A DNA stretch of 32,218 nt from Sulfurospirillum sp. (GTDB lineage: Bacteria; Campylobacterota; Campylobacteria; Campylobacterales; Sulfurospirillaceae). The translations under genes and the position numbers were made by a program. The notes beneath the pieces were generated by a model. That model was not told the origin of the DNA. It worked only from the letters and a program-made list of their open reading frames with translations, and did no database searches. The stretch lies in the NCBI GenBank assembly GCA_021206415.1, contig JAJOKG010000182.1, forward strand, positions 1 to 32,218, given 5' to 3'. This document shows positions 18,488 to 30,777 of the stretch, one piece after another (position 1 is the stretch's first letter; the number at the start of each line of letters is the position of its first letter).

Positions 18488-21376
18488 TTGTTAAGTGCAA
18501 AAAAAACAAAGTATTGTTAAATGGATTGTTTTTGTTGCCCGTATTGGCCGTTTTACTCACTTTTGCCATTATTCTAACTATGGTTATTTCTATGGAGCAA
18601 GATGATTATAAAAAATCTTTAGAGCAAGCACGAATCTCTTATGTCAAGCGGTCTAAGATTCAAGCGCAAGAGCGGATTGATAAACTTATTGATTATATTA
18701 ATGTCAATGAACAACTTTTGCGTGAAGAAGCCGAAGAAGAGATCGCCAATATGGTCGATTTGGCACATAGAATCATGGTAGATATTTACAATGAAAACCC
18801 AACATTGCCTCGTGAAAAAATCATCCAAAAAATCAAAGATAAACTCAAAGATGTTCGATTTTTCAATGACTTGAGTGGGTATTATGCTTTGTTTGATTTT
18901 GAGGGAAAATGTGTCATGCATGGACTCGATGAGTCACTTGAGGGTAAAAATATGCTCAATTACCAAGATAGCGATGGTTATTTTTTCATTCAAGAGATGA
19001 TTGCGCATCTTAAAGAGAGTGCTTCGTATGCCATGACATGGCGTTGGAAAAATCCGCGCGATGTGACGTATCGTAAAAAAAATAGGCTATGGGAAACGCG
19101 TTGAGCCTTTAAATCTTTTTATTGTAAGTGGTCGCTATGAAGATACCATTTTAGATAAAATCAAAAAAGAGACACAAAAGGTACTTTTAAATACCAAATA
19201 CGGGGAGTATGGTTATATCTTTGCTTATGATTATGCAGGTAATACTATTTCGCATGGGGATCACTCCTTAGTGGGTAAAAATCGATTGGATGTGGTGAGT
19301 AACCATCAGTTTATTATTCGAGATATTGTGGTGGGTGGCAAGCTTAATGTTGAGGGCTTTTTTATGAACTACACCGCTTCGTACCATCCCATTGACAATG
19401 ACAGGCAAAAAGTCTCATTTATTCGTCCGATTCCTCAGTTTGAATGGGTAGTCGGGACAGGAACCTATTTGTTAGAAGAGAATAATGCTTTTTTAGAGCG
19501 AGAGAAGATGCTCAAAGCAAAAATGCAAACGACCATTGCCAATTTAGTGCTGATTTCTTTGGTTATTATGTGTTTAATTATGGCGATGATGTTTATTATT
19601 TCCATTAAATTACGCTCCCTTTTAGATCGTTATGAGAACCACTTACTTCTGAATAATAAGCAAATTAAAGAGCAAAAAAGGGTCTTTGAAACGCTGTACC
19701 AAAAATCAGCAGATGGTATTTGGCTTCTTAAAGAAGGGCTTTTTATTGATTGTAATGAAGCCATTATGAAAATGTTTAAAACAGAGCATAAAAAGCGACT
19801 GATTAATGTAACATTAGTGGATTTATCGCCAGAGTTTCAGCCTGATGGGCAAAGTTCTTTTGAAAAATCACAATGGATGAATTCTATTGCTTCTAAAGAG
19901 GGTGTGCATAAGTTTGAGTGGTATGCTAAAGCCTGTGATGGAAGTCTTTTGTGGATTAGTGTGGTGATGACGACGATTATTATGAATAAGGGTCAAATTC
20001 AGCACTGCTCTGTGCGAGATATTACGGTACGAAAAGCGTTAGAAGAAGAAAACAAAAAACAGAAAAAACTCTTGATGCATCAGGTTGAACATGACATTTT
20101 AACAGGACTTCCTAACCGTAATTTACTTCAAGACAGACTGACCCAAGCGATGAAAAAAGCAAGTCGTGATGGCAGAGTTTTGGGAGTTATGTTTGTCGAT
20201 ATTGATAAATTTAAAAATATTAATGACTCTTTAGGCCATGATGCAGGTGATATTCTTTTAAAAGTGATTGCTAAACGGATGCAAAATAGTATTCGAGAAA
20301 CCGATACGGTCGCGCGTTTAAGTGGCGATGAATTTATTGTGCTTTTAGATGGATGCAAGGATGTGAATGATATTTTCACCGCCATTAAAAAATTAGTAGC
20401 ATCCTTTCAGGAACCTTTTGTAATAGGGAATGAGAGTTTTAAAATTACAATGAGTATTGGGGTGAGCGTTTATCCTAATGATGGTGAATTGGCAAGTAAG
20501 CTCCTTAAAAATGCAGATATTGCAATGTATAAAGCAAAAGCTCAAGGGCGCAATCGCTACATCTTTTTTGATCAAGCGATGAACCAAGAGACAAATGAAC
20601 ATCTAGAAATCGAAAAGAGTTTACATAAGGCATTAGAAAATAAAGAGTTTGTGGTTTATTATCAACCCCAAGTAAACTTGAAATCGGGAAAAATTGTAGG
20701 ATTTGAAGCTTTGCTTCGTTGGAACCATCCTACAAAAGGCTTGACCTCCCCTGCTTATTTTATTCATATTGCTGAAGAGAGTGAATTGATTATTGAGATT
20801 GGCAATTGGGTGATTCGTGAAGTGATGAATCAGTTTAAAATTTGGCACGATAAAGGACTTTATCCAGGGAAAGTGGCAATTAATATCGCGGGTAAACAGT
20901 TAGAATCCAACCATTTGATTTCATTTATGCTTCAAAGTCTTAAAGAGAGTGGTTGTAAGGCTGAGTGGATTGAGTTAGAAATTGTGGAGCGGTTTATTAT
21001 GAAAGACACCTCCAAATCCATAGCCCTTTTAAAGCGCTTTCGTGAGCTAGGTCTTGACATTTCTATTGATGATTTTGGTACAGGACACTCCTCTTTGGCG
21101 TATCTTAAACAGTTGCCTATTACGAAGTTAAAAATTGATCAAAGTTTTGTTCAAAATTTAGAAAACAGTAGTGAAGATCGAGCCATTGCTCGAACGATTA
21201 TTGAGTTAGGTCGAGGTTTGGGGTTGGTTGTTTTAGCCGAAGGGGTTGAGAGCAAAGCACAAAAAGAATTTATTTACAGTAGCGGTTGTGAACTGATACA
21301 AGGGTATGTGTTTAGTAAACCTGTGGATGCTAATAGTGTTGAAGAGATGTTGAGAAATCAATCTCACATGCTATAA
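18488..21376 (+). CDS. Cache-PAS-GGDEF-EAL cyclic-di-GMP signalling protein (frameshifted)
   Basis: N-terminal TM and periplasmic sensor-like region; HDILTGLPNRNLL...ARLSGDEFIVLLDG; FEALLRWNHP, SIDDFGTGHSSLAYLKQLP, KIDQSFV, VLAEGVES; break in the A8 run near 19075-19082; start codon uncertain (TTG?). Confidence 0.85.
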
Positions 21377-21407
21377 TCATATAAAGAAATCATTACATAG
21401 GGTTTTT

Positions 21408-22154
21408 ATGCAACGAAGGGATTTTTTAGGTGTTTTGGGTGTCGGGCTTTTGGGCAGTATGGCACGGGCTGATACACTCACATCGGGTGATATTTGGGTC
21501 AAAGAGGAACATAAACTTCTATTTGCTTCTGTGCTTAAAAAACTCAATTTGGTTGAGAGCATTGTAGGGCATGCCAATTTTAATCTCATCTCTTTGGATG
21601 AAACCCTTAAAATTGCAAAAGGGTATTCAAAGGTTGAGCCATTTACCGCAGCAGAACTTGCGTATATTGAAGAGGTTTTTTATACAGACCCACGTATTTA
21701 TGGCTTTAATGGTAAAAAAAACAATTGAACGGATTAGTGCTACCATTAATAAAAAGATGTGATTAAAATTAGTGGCACAGGGCATTATGTTTTTTGGCGA
21801 TTACGCACCCCTCTTAGAGCGTCTTGTAAAAGATGTTGGAGAGTCTCTATTTTAACCTCAGGTGTTCGAAGTATGGTGAAACAACTTTGTTTGCATCTTG
21901 AAAAAATTGAGAGTGAGAAGGGCAACATTACGGTAGCTTCACGTTCCCTCGTTCCTCCTGCATATTCTTACCACTCCATAGGTGATTTTGATGTCGGTAA
22001 AAAAGGATGGGGTCATCAAAATTTTACGGCAAATTTTGCACGTACAGAGGAATTTTGGCAGTTGCAAAAACTCTCCTATGTCTCCATGCGTTATACCATC
22101 GGTAATGGTGATGGGGTACGTTTTGAGCCGTGGCATATAAAGATTGTTTCATGA
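21408..22154 (+). CDS. M15-family (VanY-like) D-Ala-D-Ala carboxypeptidase with Tat-like signal (multiply frameshifted)
   Basis: MQRRDFLGVLGVGLLGSMARA; LTSGVRSMVKQ; YSYHSIGDFDVG; VRFEPWHIKIV; at least four indels by hand translation. Confidence 0.75.
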
Positions 22155-23158
22155 TTTTAAGTATTGAAAGTAGCTGTGATGATAGCTCCATTGCCATCAC
22201 ACGCATTGAGGATAAAAAAACTACTCTTTCATAAAAAAAATTTCCCAAGATGAAGAGCACGCAAAATACGGTGGGGTTGTTCCAGAACTGGCTGCGCGTC
22301 TTCATGCCGTGACTTTGCCAAAAATTTTAGAAGAGACAAAGCCTTATTTTGAGACACTTAAAGCGATTGCCGTGACGAATGAGCCAGGCCTTTCGGTGAG
22401 CCTTGTTGAAGGCGTGAGCATGGCAAAAGCACTGAGTATTGCGCTAAATCTCCCTTTACTAGGGATTAATCATCTAAAAGGGCACATTTGTTCTTTATTT
22501 ATTGAAGATGAAATACGTTTTCCCATGGACATTCTTTTGGTTTCTGGCGGACACACACAGCTTTTACATGTAAAGAGTTTGGAGCAGATTGAGTTGATTG
22601 CCACAACGATGGATGATAGCTTTGGTGAGAGTTTTGATAAAGTGGGAAAAATGTTAGGACTTGCTTATCCTGCTGGAGCAATGATTGAAACATATGCTCA
22701 AAAAGGGGATGCGAAGCGCTTTGATTTTACCATTCCTTTGCAAGGAACCTCTTCCTCCATGCTTGCGTTTAGCTATTCAGGTCTTAAAAATCAAGTCAGA
22801 CTTTGCATTGAAGCTCAAGGAAATTTGGATGAGCAAACGCTATGCGATATTTGCGCTTCGTTTCAGCGTGTCGCCGTAGCCCATGTGATGCAAAAAATAA
22901 AAAAAGCCTATAAAGAGCGAAAAGTAGAACACTTTGGTGTGGTAGGCGGTGCGAGTGCGAACGGTTATTTAAGGGGTGAACTTGAAGCGTTTTGCAAAAC
23001 AAAAAAAAGCGACTCTGCACATGGCTAAAATGGAATTTTGTTCTGATAATGCGGCTATGATAGGTAGGTGTGCGGTGGAAGCTTACACGCAAGGGATATT
23101 TGTTGATATGGCGGATTTAAAGGTGCGTAGTTCCTCTAAAGATATGTTTTACATGTAA
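22151..23158 (+). CDS. tsaD: tRNA N6-adenosine threonylcarbamoyltransferase (frameshifted)
   Basis: [17 protein letters not shown]...[13 protein letters not shown]...[10 protein letters not shown]...[17 protein letters not shown]...[14 protein letters not shown]. Confidence 0.92.
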
Positions 23159-23161
23159 GCA

Positions 23162-23936
23162 TTAGAGGATAATAATTTCCTCTTCGAGTTTTATGCCAAA
23201 GCGTTTTAAAACCTCTGCTTTGACTTCCGTGATGAGCGCAAATGCTTCTTCAAATGTTCCCCCTCCTGTATTGACCAAAAAGTTGGCGTGCACAGGGCTG
23301 AACATCATTGCTCCCACCCGTTTGCCTTTAAAGCCAGCCTCTTCAATAAGTTTACCAGCATAGTGTCCCACAGGGTTTTTAAAACAGCTTCCAGCACTCG
23401 CTTCTTTGGGTTGATTATCCCGCATTTTTTTTAAACATAGCAAGGAGATTTTCATCAAATCCCTCTTTACATGTAAAGGTAGCTTCATACACAACCCCTT
23501 CAATGTCCGCAAAGCGGTAGCCATAGTTTATCTTTGATTTTTCTATCCAGCCATTTTCGGTGCGAATGGCGATAAGATGGTTAAATACTTCCCACTCTTT
23601 AAGCCCCGCATTCATAGCAACCATACCGCCTAGCGTTCCTGGGAGTTTTTGCATTAATTCAAAGCCAGAGAGGTTGTGCTTTCTAGCAAAAGAGAGTATT
23701 TTACCACTAGGAGTGGCTCCTCCTACATGTAATACATGACCCTCTTGATAGATAAAATCAAACGCTTTATCCAGCATAGCAAGTGGCGGAGGTGTTGGGC
23801 TTACAAGAAGGTTATTTGCTCCACCGATGATGATGTGCTTTTCTGGAAGTGGCTTGGGTGTTTCAAGGAGAAAAACATCCACACTTGGGCCAATTTTTAT
23901 GCTGGAATAGCTTGAAAAATGAATAGTTTTTGTCAT
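23162..23936 (-). CDS. murB: UDP-N-acetylenolpyruvoylglucosamine reductase (frameshifted)
   Basis: IIGGANNLLVS...LPGTLGGMVAMNAG...|KEASAGSCFKNPVGHYAGKLIEEAGFKGKRVGA; break in the T8 run near 23425-23432. Confidence 0.9.
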
Positions 23937-24203
23937 TTAAAATACAAAACTTGGAATCATGTCAAAAAGACGGGTGGTAAACTCTATCATCATGTTCATC
24001 ATCCATGGCATAGTGAATATGGCAACCACAATGGTAATTAAAATCTTCGGAACAAAACTGAGTGTGGATTCGTTGATTTGGGTAACGGCTTGAAAAATAC
24101 TAATAGCAAGACCTGCTATCATACCTGCAAGAAGCATTGGCAAGGAGAGATAGAGCGCAATTTTAAAAGTTTCAACACCTAATCCGATCAGTTTTGCTTC
24201 CAT
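23937..24203 (-). CDS. fliQ: Flagellar export protein FliQ
   Basis: 88 aa: LPMLLAGMIAGLAISIFQAVTQINESTLSFVPKIL. Confidence 0.92.
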   Translation of the reverse strand: MEAKLIGLGVETFKIALYLSLPMLLAGMIAGLAISIFQAVTQINESTLSFVPKILITIVVAIFTMPWMMNMMIEFTTRLFDMIPSFVF

Positions 24204-25069
24204 TAGCTCATCCTAAGGGTTTCATACTCGTGAGGAATAAGATAATCTTGTGCTTGAATGCATTGCTCATAAAAACCATGTTTATAGCCAAGTTCAAACA
24301 GGGTATTAATGGCTTCATATTGCACATCGCTCATCTCGATAGAGTGTGCGTTGGCATAGAGTCCCAAATAGGTTTTAAGGGTCGTATCATCCACTCTAAC
24401 AAGGTTCCGCTCAATGAGCATTTTAGAGAGAAGGTGTTGATGGGTATGGGCAACATCGACTGCTTTAATGAGGCTTTTTTCACAGGTAATGGCTTGTAAT
24501 AATGGCATAGAACGGCGCAGCGCCATACCGCCAAGTGGGAGAGGAAGCTCTTTACCTTGCGTTAAGCTTTTCCAAATATCCCAAATCTCACGTTCCACAA
24601 CCAGCATCTCACTAAAATTGAGGATACTTTCATGAATTAATACTCCTGCATCGACTTCGCCACTCAAAACGGCATTTTCAATCTCTAAAAAGTTTTTATA
24701 GACAATGCGTGCTTCAGGATAAGCGATTTTAAACAAAAGGGCGTTGGTCGTGTGCGTACCACTGAGCGCTACTTTAAAATTGCGTTTGAGTTTGCTCTCT
24801 TTTTTCTTGACCAGTTTGGGACCATACCCTTCACCAAAACTCACCGCCGTGCGCAAAAGAGCATAATCGTTTCGAATTTTAGGGTACAACGCAAAGCTAA
24901 TTGCACTGATATCATAGGTGGTTTTCAAGGCTTCAACGTTGAGGGTTTCAATGTCTAAGGCGATATTTTCAAAGCAGACATCGCCTGTGTCCACCCAGCC
25001 AAATTTGATGGCATAATACATGAAAATATCATCGGCATCAGGGGAGTGTGCTACGCTAATTGTTCTCAC
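24203..25069 (-). CDS. mqnD: MqnD-like menaquinone (futalosine pathway) biosynthesis protein
   Basis: MRTISVAHSPDADDIFMYYAIKFGW...; start reassigned to GTG 25069-25067 with AAGGA 5 nt upstream. Confidence 0.65.
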   Translation of the reverse strand: MRTISVAHSPDADDIFMYYAIKFGWVDTGDVCFENIALDIETLNVEALKTTYDISAISFALYPKIRNDYALLRTAVSFGEGYGPKLVKKKESKLKRNFKVALSGTHTTNALLFKIAYPEARIVYKNFLEIENAVLSGEVDAGVLIHESILNFSEMLVVEREIWDIWKSLTQGKELPLPLGGMALRRSMPLLQAITCEKSLIKAVDVAHTHQHLLSKMLIERNLVRVDDTTLKTYLGLYANAHSIEMSDVQYEAINTLFELGYKHGFYEQCIQAQDYLIPHEYETLRMS

Positions 25070-25220
25070 AAAAATCCTTACATGTAAATCTTTTGGCATT
25101 GTAACATATTGCAGATTGAAATATTTTGAGCCTCTTTTTTGATTTTTGACTACAATCGCTTCAAAGGGCTTTTTCAAGCTCGAGATGATAAAATAATAAC
25201 ACTATGAAATGAGGGGTCAC

Positions 25221-26264
25221 ATGCAAATCGATGAAAATAAGAAAAAGGCACTCGAACTTGCGATAAAACAGATTGATAAAGCGTTTGGTAAGGGTGCGCT
25301 TATCAGGCTTGGCGATAAAGTGGTTGAACCCATTGCTGCGATTAGTACAGGTTCTATTGGTTTAGATTTGGCTCTTGGCATTGGTGGAATTCCACAAGGG
25401 CGTATCATTGAAGTTTATGGCCCTGAGAGTTCGGGTAAAACGACATTGTCGCTTCAAATTATTGCAGAAGCGCAAGCAAAGGGAAGTGTGTGTGCGTTTG
25501 TGGACGCTGAACACGCCTTGGATGTTAAATATGCGGGAAATTTAGGGGTTGATATTGAAAACCTATTGGTTTCTCAACCTGATTTTGGTGAACAGGCTTT
25601 AGATATCGTTGAAACGCTTGCACGCAGTGGCGCTGTGGATGTGATTGTTATTGACTCCGTGGCTGCTCTTACACCGAAGAGTGAAATTGAAGGCGATATG
25701 GGCGATACCCATGTAGGACTTCAAGCGAGGCTTATGAGTCAAGCGCTTCGTAAGCTGACCGCTGTTGTACACAAAATGAATACGACGGTGATTTTTATTA
25801 ACCAAATTCGTATGAAAATTGGAACGATGGGCTATGGTTCGCCTGAAACCACCACAGGTGGAAATGCGTTGAAATTTTATGCTTCTGTGCGTATTGATGT
25901 GCGTAAAATTGCGACTTTAAAGCAAGGTGAAGAGCAAATTGGTAACAGAGTTAAAGCCAAAGTCATTAAAAACAAAGTCGCTCCTCCGTTTCGTCAAGCA
26001 GAGTTTGATATTATGTTTGGCGAAGGCATTTCCAAAGAGGGTGAAATTGTTGATTATGGCGTAAAGCTCGATATCATCGATAAAAGCGGTGCGTGGTTTA
26101 GCTATAATGAGACTAAATTGGGGCAAGGACGTGAAAATGTCAAAGCCTTTTTGAAAGAAAATAAAGCACTTGCTTTAGAAATTGAAGAAAAAATCAAACA
26201 AGCCATCAGTGGCAATGCCATGGTGATGGCATGTGGCGTTGATGATATAAAGGAAGATGAATGA
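25221..26264 (+). CDS. recA: Recombinase A
   Basis: [53 protein letters not shown]. Confidence 0.98.
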   Translation: MQIDENKKKALELAIKQIDKAFGKGALIRLGDKVVEPIAAISTGSIGLDLALGIGGIPQGRIIEVYGPESSGKTTLSLQIIAEAQAKGSVCAFVDAEHALDVKYAGNLGVDIENLLVSQPDFGEQALDIVETLARSGAVDVIVIDSVAALTPKSEIEGDMGDTHVGLQARLMSQALRKLTAVVHKMNTTVIFINQIRMKIGTMGYGSPETTTGGNALKFYASVRIDVRKIATLKQGEEQIGNRVKAKVIKNKVAPPFRQAEFDIMFGEGISKEGEIVDYGVKLDIIDKSGAWFSYNETKLGQGRENVKAFLKENKALALEIEEKIKQAISGNAMVMACGVDDIKEDE

Positions 26265-27532
26265 TCTATATCGAAGATATAAGCGCAGATGAGGTACTCG
26301 ATAGTCGTGGAAACCCAACCGTTCGAGCACGTGTCAGTTTAAGTGATGGTACGGTTGCAAGTGCCATTGTTCCTAGTGGTGCCAGTACCGGTAAGCGAGA
26401 AGCTTTGGAGCTTAGAGATGCGGACAGTCGTTATATGGGCAAAGGTGTCTTAAAAGCATGTGAAAATGTCAATACGGAGATTTCCGATGAGCTCATCGGT
26501 TTAAGTCCATTTAATCAAGCATTCATTGATGAAGCAATGAAAAAACTTGATGGCACTGAAAATTATGGCCGCTTAGGTGCCAATGCCGTTTTAGGTGTTT
26601 CTATGGCAGTGGCTCGTGCGGCAGCTCAGAGTTTAGGTGTGCCTTTGTATCGCTATTTAGGTGGCGCAAATGCGATGACACTTCCCACCCCGATGTTTAA
26701 CATCATTAACGGTGGAAGCCATGCGAATAACAGCGTTGATTTTCAAGAGTACATGATTATGCCTCTAAACTTTGAGACTTTTTCTGAAGCCTTGCGTGCG
26801 GCAACAGAAGTGTATCACCACTTGAAAAAAATTATTGCTTCTATGGGTGAGAGTACCGCTTTGGGTGATGAGGGTGGTTTTGCTCCTAATCTTAAAGACA
26901 ATGAAGAACCGATTAAAGTTATTATGGAAGCGATTGCAAAAGCAGGTTATACCGCAGGTAAAGATATAGCGATTGCCCTTGATGTCGCAAGCAGTGAATT
27001 GGTGTGCGAGGGTGGCTATAAACTTGACTCTGAAGGTAGAACACTAAGCAGTGCAGAACTTGTAGCATATTATGAAAACCTCTGTGCAAAATACCCTATT
27101 GTTTCGATTGAAGATGGTTTGAGCGAAGATGACTGGGATGGCTGGAAACTATTAACTGAAAAATTGGGCTCAAAAGTACAACTCGTCGGTGATGATTTAT
27201 TTGTAACCAATAAGAAAATTTTGAGTGAGGGTATTGTTAAAGGTGTTGGTAATGCCATTTTGATTAAACCAAATCAAATTGGAACCGTTACAGAGACGAT
27301 GCAAACCGTTCGTCTTGCTCAACGCAATAATTATAAATGTGTGATGAGCCATAGAAGCGGTGAGAGTGAAGATGCGTTTATCGCTGATTTTGCTGTAGCA
27401 CTCAATACCGGTGAAATCAAAACAGGCGCAACCGCACGTGGTGAGCGAACTGCAAAATATAACCGTTTATTAGATATTGAAAATGAAGTCGTCTATGGCG
27501 AGTATGTGGGAACAAAACTTTTTGCTAAATGA
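26261..27532 (+). CDS. eno: Enolase
   Basis: [49 protein letters not shown]. Confidence 0.98.
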   Translation: MIYIEDISADEVLDSRGNPTVRARVSLSDGTVASAIVPSGASTGKREALELRDADSRYMGKGVLKACENVNTEISDELIGLSPFNQAFIDEAMKKLDGTENYGRLGANAVLGVSMAVARAAAQSLGVPLYRYLGGANAMTLPTPMFNIINGGSHANNSVDFQEYMIMPLNFETFSEALRAATEVYHHLKKIIASMGESTALGDEGGFAPNLKDNEEPIKVIMEAIAKAGYTAGKDIAIALDVASSELVCEGGYKLDSEGRTLSSAELVAYYENLCAKYPIVSIEDGLSEDDWDGWKLLTEKLGSKVQLVGDDLFVTNKKILSEGIVKGVGNAILIKPNQIGTVTETMQTVRLAQRNNYKCVMSHRSGESEDAFIADFAVALNTGEIKTGATARGERTAKYNRLLDIENEVVYGEYVGTKLFAK

Positions 27533-27804
27533 GCGATGTTTTAGACGAATTTGACCAAGAAAAAAAAGAGGGTACAGAAAGTTCTGCCCTCTTTTATTTG
27601 AAACTTATCTCACTTATTATAGCTGTTGTAGGTTTTGGTTTGTATCTAGGAGATGTTCTTTTTGGAAAAAGTTCTTTAGATGTTCTCTTGAATCTTCAAG
27701 CCGACAAAGATACCTTAACACAAAAAATTCAAAGCCTTAAAGAAGAGAATGCCGTTTTGCAAAAAGAGTATTTTGAGTTGCGGCAACTAGATCCCGATCG
27801 ATAA
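27529..27804 (+). CDS. FtsB/DivIC-like septum formation protein
   Basis: Short protein, one TM helix plus coiled coil; overlaps eno stop. Confidence 0.6.
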   Translation: MSDVLDEFDQEKKEGTESSALFYLKLISLIIAVVGFGLYLGDVLFGKSSLDVLLNLQADKDTLTQKIQSLKEENAVLQKEYFELRQLDPDR

Positions 27805-27818
27805 ACTAAGGAGTATCC

Positions 27819-28516
27819 ATGAGGAAGATTTTTTGGCTTTTTCTGTCACTTATCATCAGTATAGAGGCAAGAGAAAATCCTTTTGAAACAACAAATGCTC
27901 CAGAAGTTGTTGGAAAGACAACCCAAATTGAAGAGAAAAGAAGTGATTTTAAGAGTACATCGATTACATTTCCAAGCAGTGCACGTATTTTAAAAAGTGT
28001 TACGCTAACGTTTCAAAATCTTGATGGCTCCATTGAGGAAGAACACCAAAATATTGACCAAAACATTGATTGGCATCATCCTCTTTTATTATCGCCGCAA
28101 GGTGTTGAAAAATCTACGCCTCCTCCTGCACCTGTTCCACCTCTTACAAAAAAAAAAATATTGAAGTAAAAGATCTAAAGAGTGTACCCAGTATGCCATC
28201 TGTTAAAACAAAGAGTGAAGAGCGTGTAAAACTTGTTGAGAATATTTTTTTATTGGCAGAAGGGAATGAAATTAAAATTTTTACTAAAGATTTGAAGATT
28301 CGTGATTTTCTAGTAGCCGATCCTTATAAAATAGTTCTTGATTTTAAAAGAACACGTTCGTTTGCAACAAAAACGGTTGATTTAAAAAAGAATCCTTTTG
28401 TTTTAGCAACATTGGGAGAGCATAAAGATTTCTATAGGATTGCTATTTTATTAGATGGACACTATCGTTATGATTTGCAAACTTTTGAGGGTGGATACAG
28501 TATAAAACTGAAGTAA
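27819..28516 (+). CDS. AMIN-domain periplasmic protein (frameshifted)
   Basis: Signal peptide ORF plus ...NEIKIFTKDLKIRDFLVADPYKIVLDFKRTRSF... (AMIN-like); break in the A11 run near 28148-28158. Confidence 0.7.
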
Positions 28517-28520
28517 GATG

Positions 28521-28556
28521 TTTTTACATGTAAGGAGAAATCCTTACATGTAAAAA
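28521..28556. terminator. Perfect 16-bp-stem bidirectional terminator built from two TTACATGTAA copies
   Basis: TTTTTACATGTAAGGA-GAAA-TCCTTACATGTAAAAA between the convergent AMIN gene and gltA. Confidence 0.85.
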
Positions 28557-28559
28557 ATA

Positions 28560-29852
28560 TTAAAGCTCAAATTTTGGTGTTCGTTCGACAGGTCCAATGT
28601 AGTGTTGACGAGGACGTGCGATTTTCATATCGGGTTGTTCTTTGAGTTCAATCCACTGCGCAACCCAACCAGGGGTTCTTCCAATCACAAAAATAACAGC
28701 AAACATCTCTTTTGGAATTTTAAGCGCTTGTAAAATAAGCCCTGAGTAAAAGTCAATGTTAGGGTAGAGCTTACGTTTAATGAAATACTCATCATTTAAA
28801 GCAATTTCCTCAATACGGTGTGCAACAGCCATAAGTTCAGTATCAATTGAGAGTTCATTGACCAATTTCTTTTGAAGATTTTTCAAAATGGTTGCGCGTG
28901 GATCAAAGTTTTTATACACCCTGTGCCCAAATCCCATCAGTCTGAAAGGATCATTTGGGTCTTTGGCTTTGGCAATATATTTATCAACATTATCAACCGT
29001 ACCAATTAATTCTAATTGACGAATGACGGATTCGTTCGCTCCACCATGCGCTCGTCCCCAAAGCGCACCAATACCCGCACTAATCGCTGCATAAGGGTGA
29101 GCATGGGTTGAAGCCACAACACGCACGGAGGTCGTAGACGCATTTTGTTCATGATCGGCATGGAGCGTAAAAATGGTATCGAGTGCTTGAACTTCAATAG
29201 GTTTTAAATCAATATGGTGGTGCGGATAGCCTCGTAACATATACAAAAAGTTTTCTGTAAAGCCTTTATCCAAATCAGGATAAATAATAGGTAATCCCTG
29301 AGAATAACGATAGGAAAATGCTGCAATCGTAGGAATTTTTGCGACAATGCGATGCGCCATCTCTTTAGCTTCTTCGGGTGAATCCATATCCAAATGGTCA
29401 AAATAAAACGTAGAAAGCGCAGAAACCGCCGCTGATAAAATAGCCATAGGATGTGCGTTATCAGGGAACGCATCAAAGAGTTTACGCATACTTTCGTGGA
29501 TAAAAGAGCGTTTTTTGAGTTCCGCTAAAAAGTTTTTATACTGCTCTTTGGTCGGTAATTCTTTGTGCAAGAGTAAATAGGCCGTATCTAAAAATGATTT
29601 TTTCGTTGCAAGATAGGCGATATCATAACCTCGATACATCAATTTGCCAATATTGCCATCAATGTAGGTGATTTGAGAGCGACAACTTGCCGTTGAGGTA
29701 AAACCACGATCTAAAGTAAACATGCCTGTATTGGCATAAAATGAAGATATATCAACGACATCAGAACCAAGAGTTGCTTTGAGAATAGGAAACTCAAATT
29801 CCTCTCCTGTGCGATTATCAATAAGGGTAACAGTATCTTTACTCATACACAT
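28560..29852 (-). CDS. gltA: Citrate synthase
   Basis: YIDGNIGKLMYRGYDI; GFGHRVYKNFDPRA; IGRTPGWVAQWIE. Confidence 0.97.
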   Translation of the reverse strand: MCMSKDTVTLIDNRTGEEFEFPILKATLGSDVVDISSFYANTGMFTLDRGFTSTASCRSQITYIDGNIGKLMYRGYDIAYLATKKSFLDTAYLLLHKELPTKEQYKNFLAELKKRSFIHESMRKLFDAFPDNAHPMAILSAAVSALSTFYFDHLDMDSPEEAKEMAHRIVAKIPTIAAFSYRYSQGLPIIYPDLDKGFTENFLYMLRGYPHHHIDLKPIEVQALDTIFTLHADHEQNASTTSVRVVASTHAHPYAAISAGIGALWGRAHGGANESVIRQLELIGTVDNVDKYIAKAKDPNDPFRLMGFGHRVYKNFDPRATILKNLQKKLVNELSIDTELMAVAHRIEEIALNDEYFIKRKLYPNIDFYSGLILQALKIPKEMFAVIFVIGRTPGWVAQWIELKEQPDMKIARPRQHYIGPVERTPKFEL

Positions 29853-29924
29853 CCTTTACTAAAACAGTTAAACTCATAATGGCATTTATTATAGCAAATT
29901 TCTTTTCGTTCAAATGAAGAATAA

Positions 29925-30777
29925 TTAGACTACGTGATGACAGATGCTTGCGACACTGTATCCTAATTTCTCAATCATTTCTCTATCACGGTTAGGCGCT
30001 TCCCCTTTGGTCGTCAAATAATCTCCGACAATAATCGAATCCGCCCCTGCTACAAAAATATCACACGTTGGACTAAAGGTTTGCTCACGTCCTCCTGCTA
30101 TCATTAAAACACTCTCTTTAGGAAGTTTGGCTTTAAATGTTTTAATAATTTCAAGTGCTTCTGCTTCGCTTAAAGGGTTTGCTTTGAGTGGCAAGGCAGG
30201 ATTTGAGATATAAAAATTAAGAGGAACGGTTTCAGGGGAAAGTTCGCAAATACTTTGGAGTAAAGAGGCTCTATCCGCTTCACTCTCTCCTAGACCGACA
30301 ATGCCTCCTGTAAATAAAAAGAGTCCTGCTTCTTTTGCATTCAAACAGGTTTGGTAACGCCCTTCCCATGTATGCGTGGTACAGATATGAGGGTAAAACT
30401 CTTTGGAACTCTCTAAATTATGGTTATACGCATTTACACCCGCTTCTTTGAGGGCTTTGAGTTGCTCAATACTCGCCGTTCCATTACACGCGATTAAAAG
30501 AAGATGTGGAAGTTCGCTTTTTACCGCACGAGCCGCTTCACAGACGAAGGAGAGTTTTTTATCATCCAGTCCAAGACCTGATGTGACCAAACAAAAACCA
30601 AGCGCACCGTTTTGTGAAGCGCATTTGGCTTCGTGAACAATCTGCTCAATGGCTTTGTATTTGTAGCGTTCAATATCAGCGTTATGGTGCGCACTTTGGG
30701 TACAAAATCCGCAATCCTCCGCACAACTTCCGCTGGAAATATTGCAAATAGAACATAAAAAAAATAGGTTTTTTCAT
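29925..30777 (-). CDS. bioB: Biotin synthase (frameshifted near the start)
   Basis: FLCSICNISSGSCAEDCGFCTQSAHHNADIERYKYKAIEQIVHEA...GFCLVTSGLG; break in the A8 run near 30757-30764. Confidence 0.92.

Noticed and set aside
24203-25177. Upstream start (25177) for the mqnD-like ORF
   Set aside because: Family homology begins at RTISVAHSPD; GTG at 25069 has a well-placed AAGGA.
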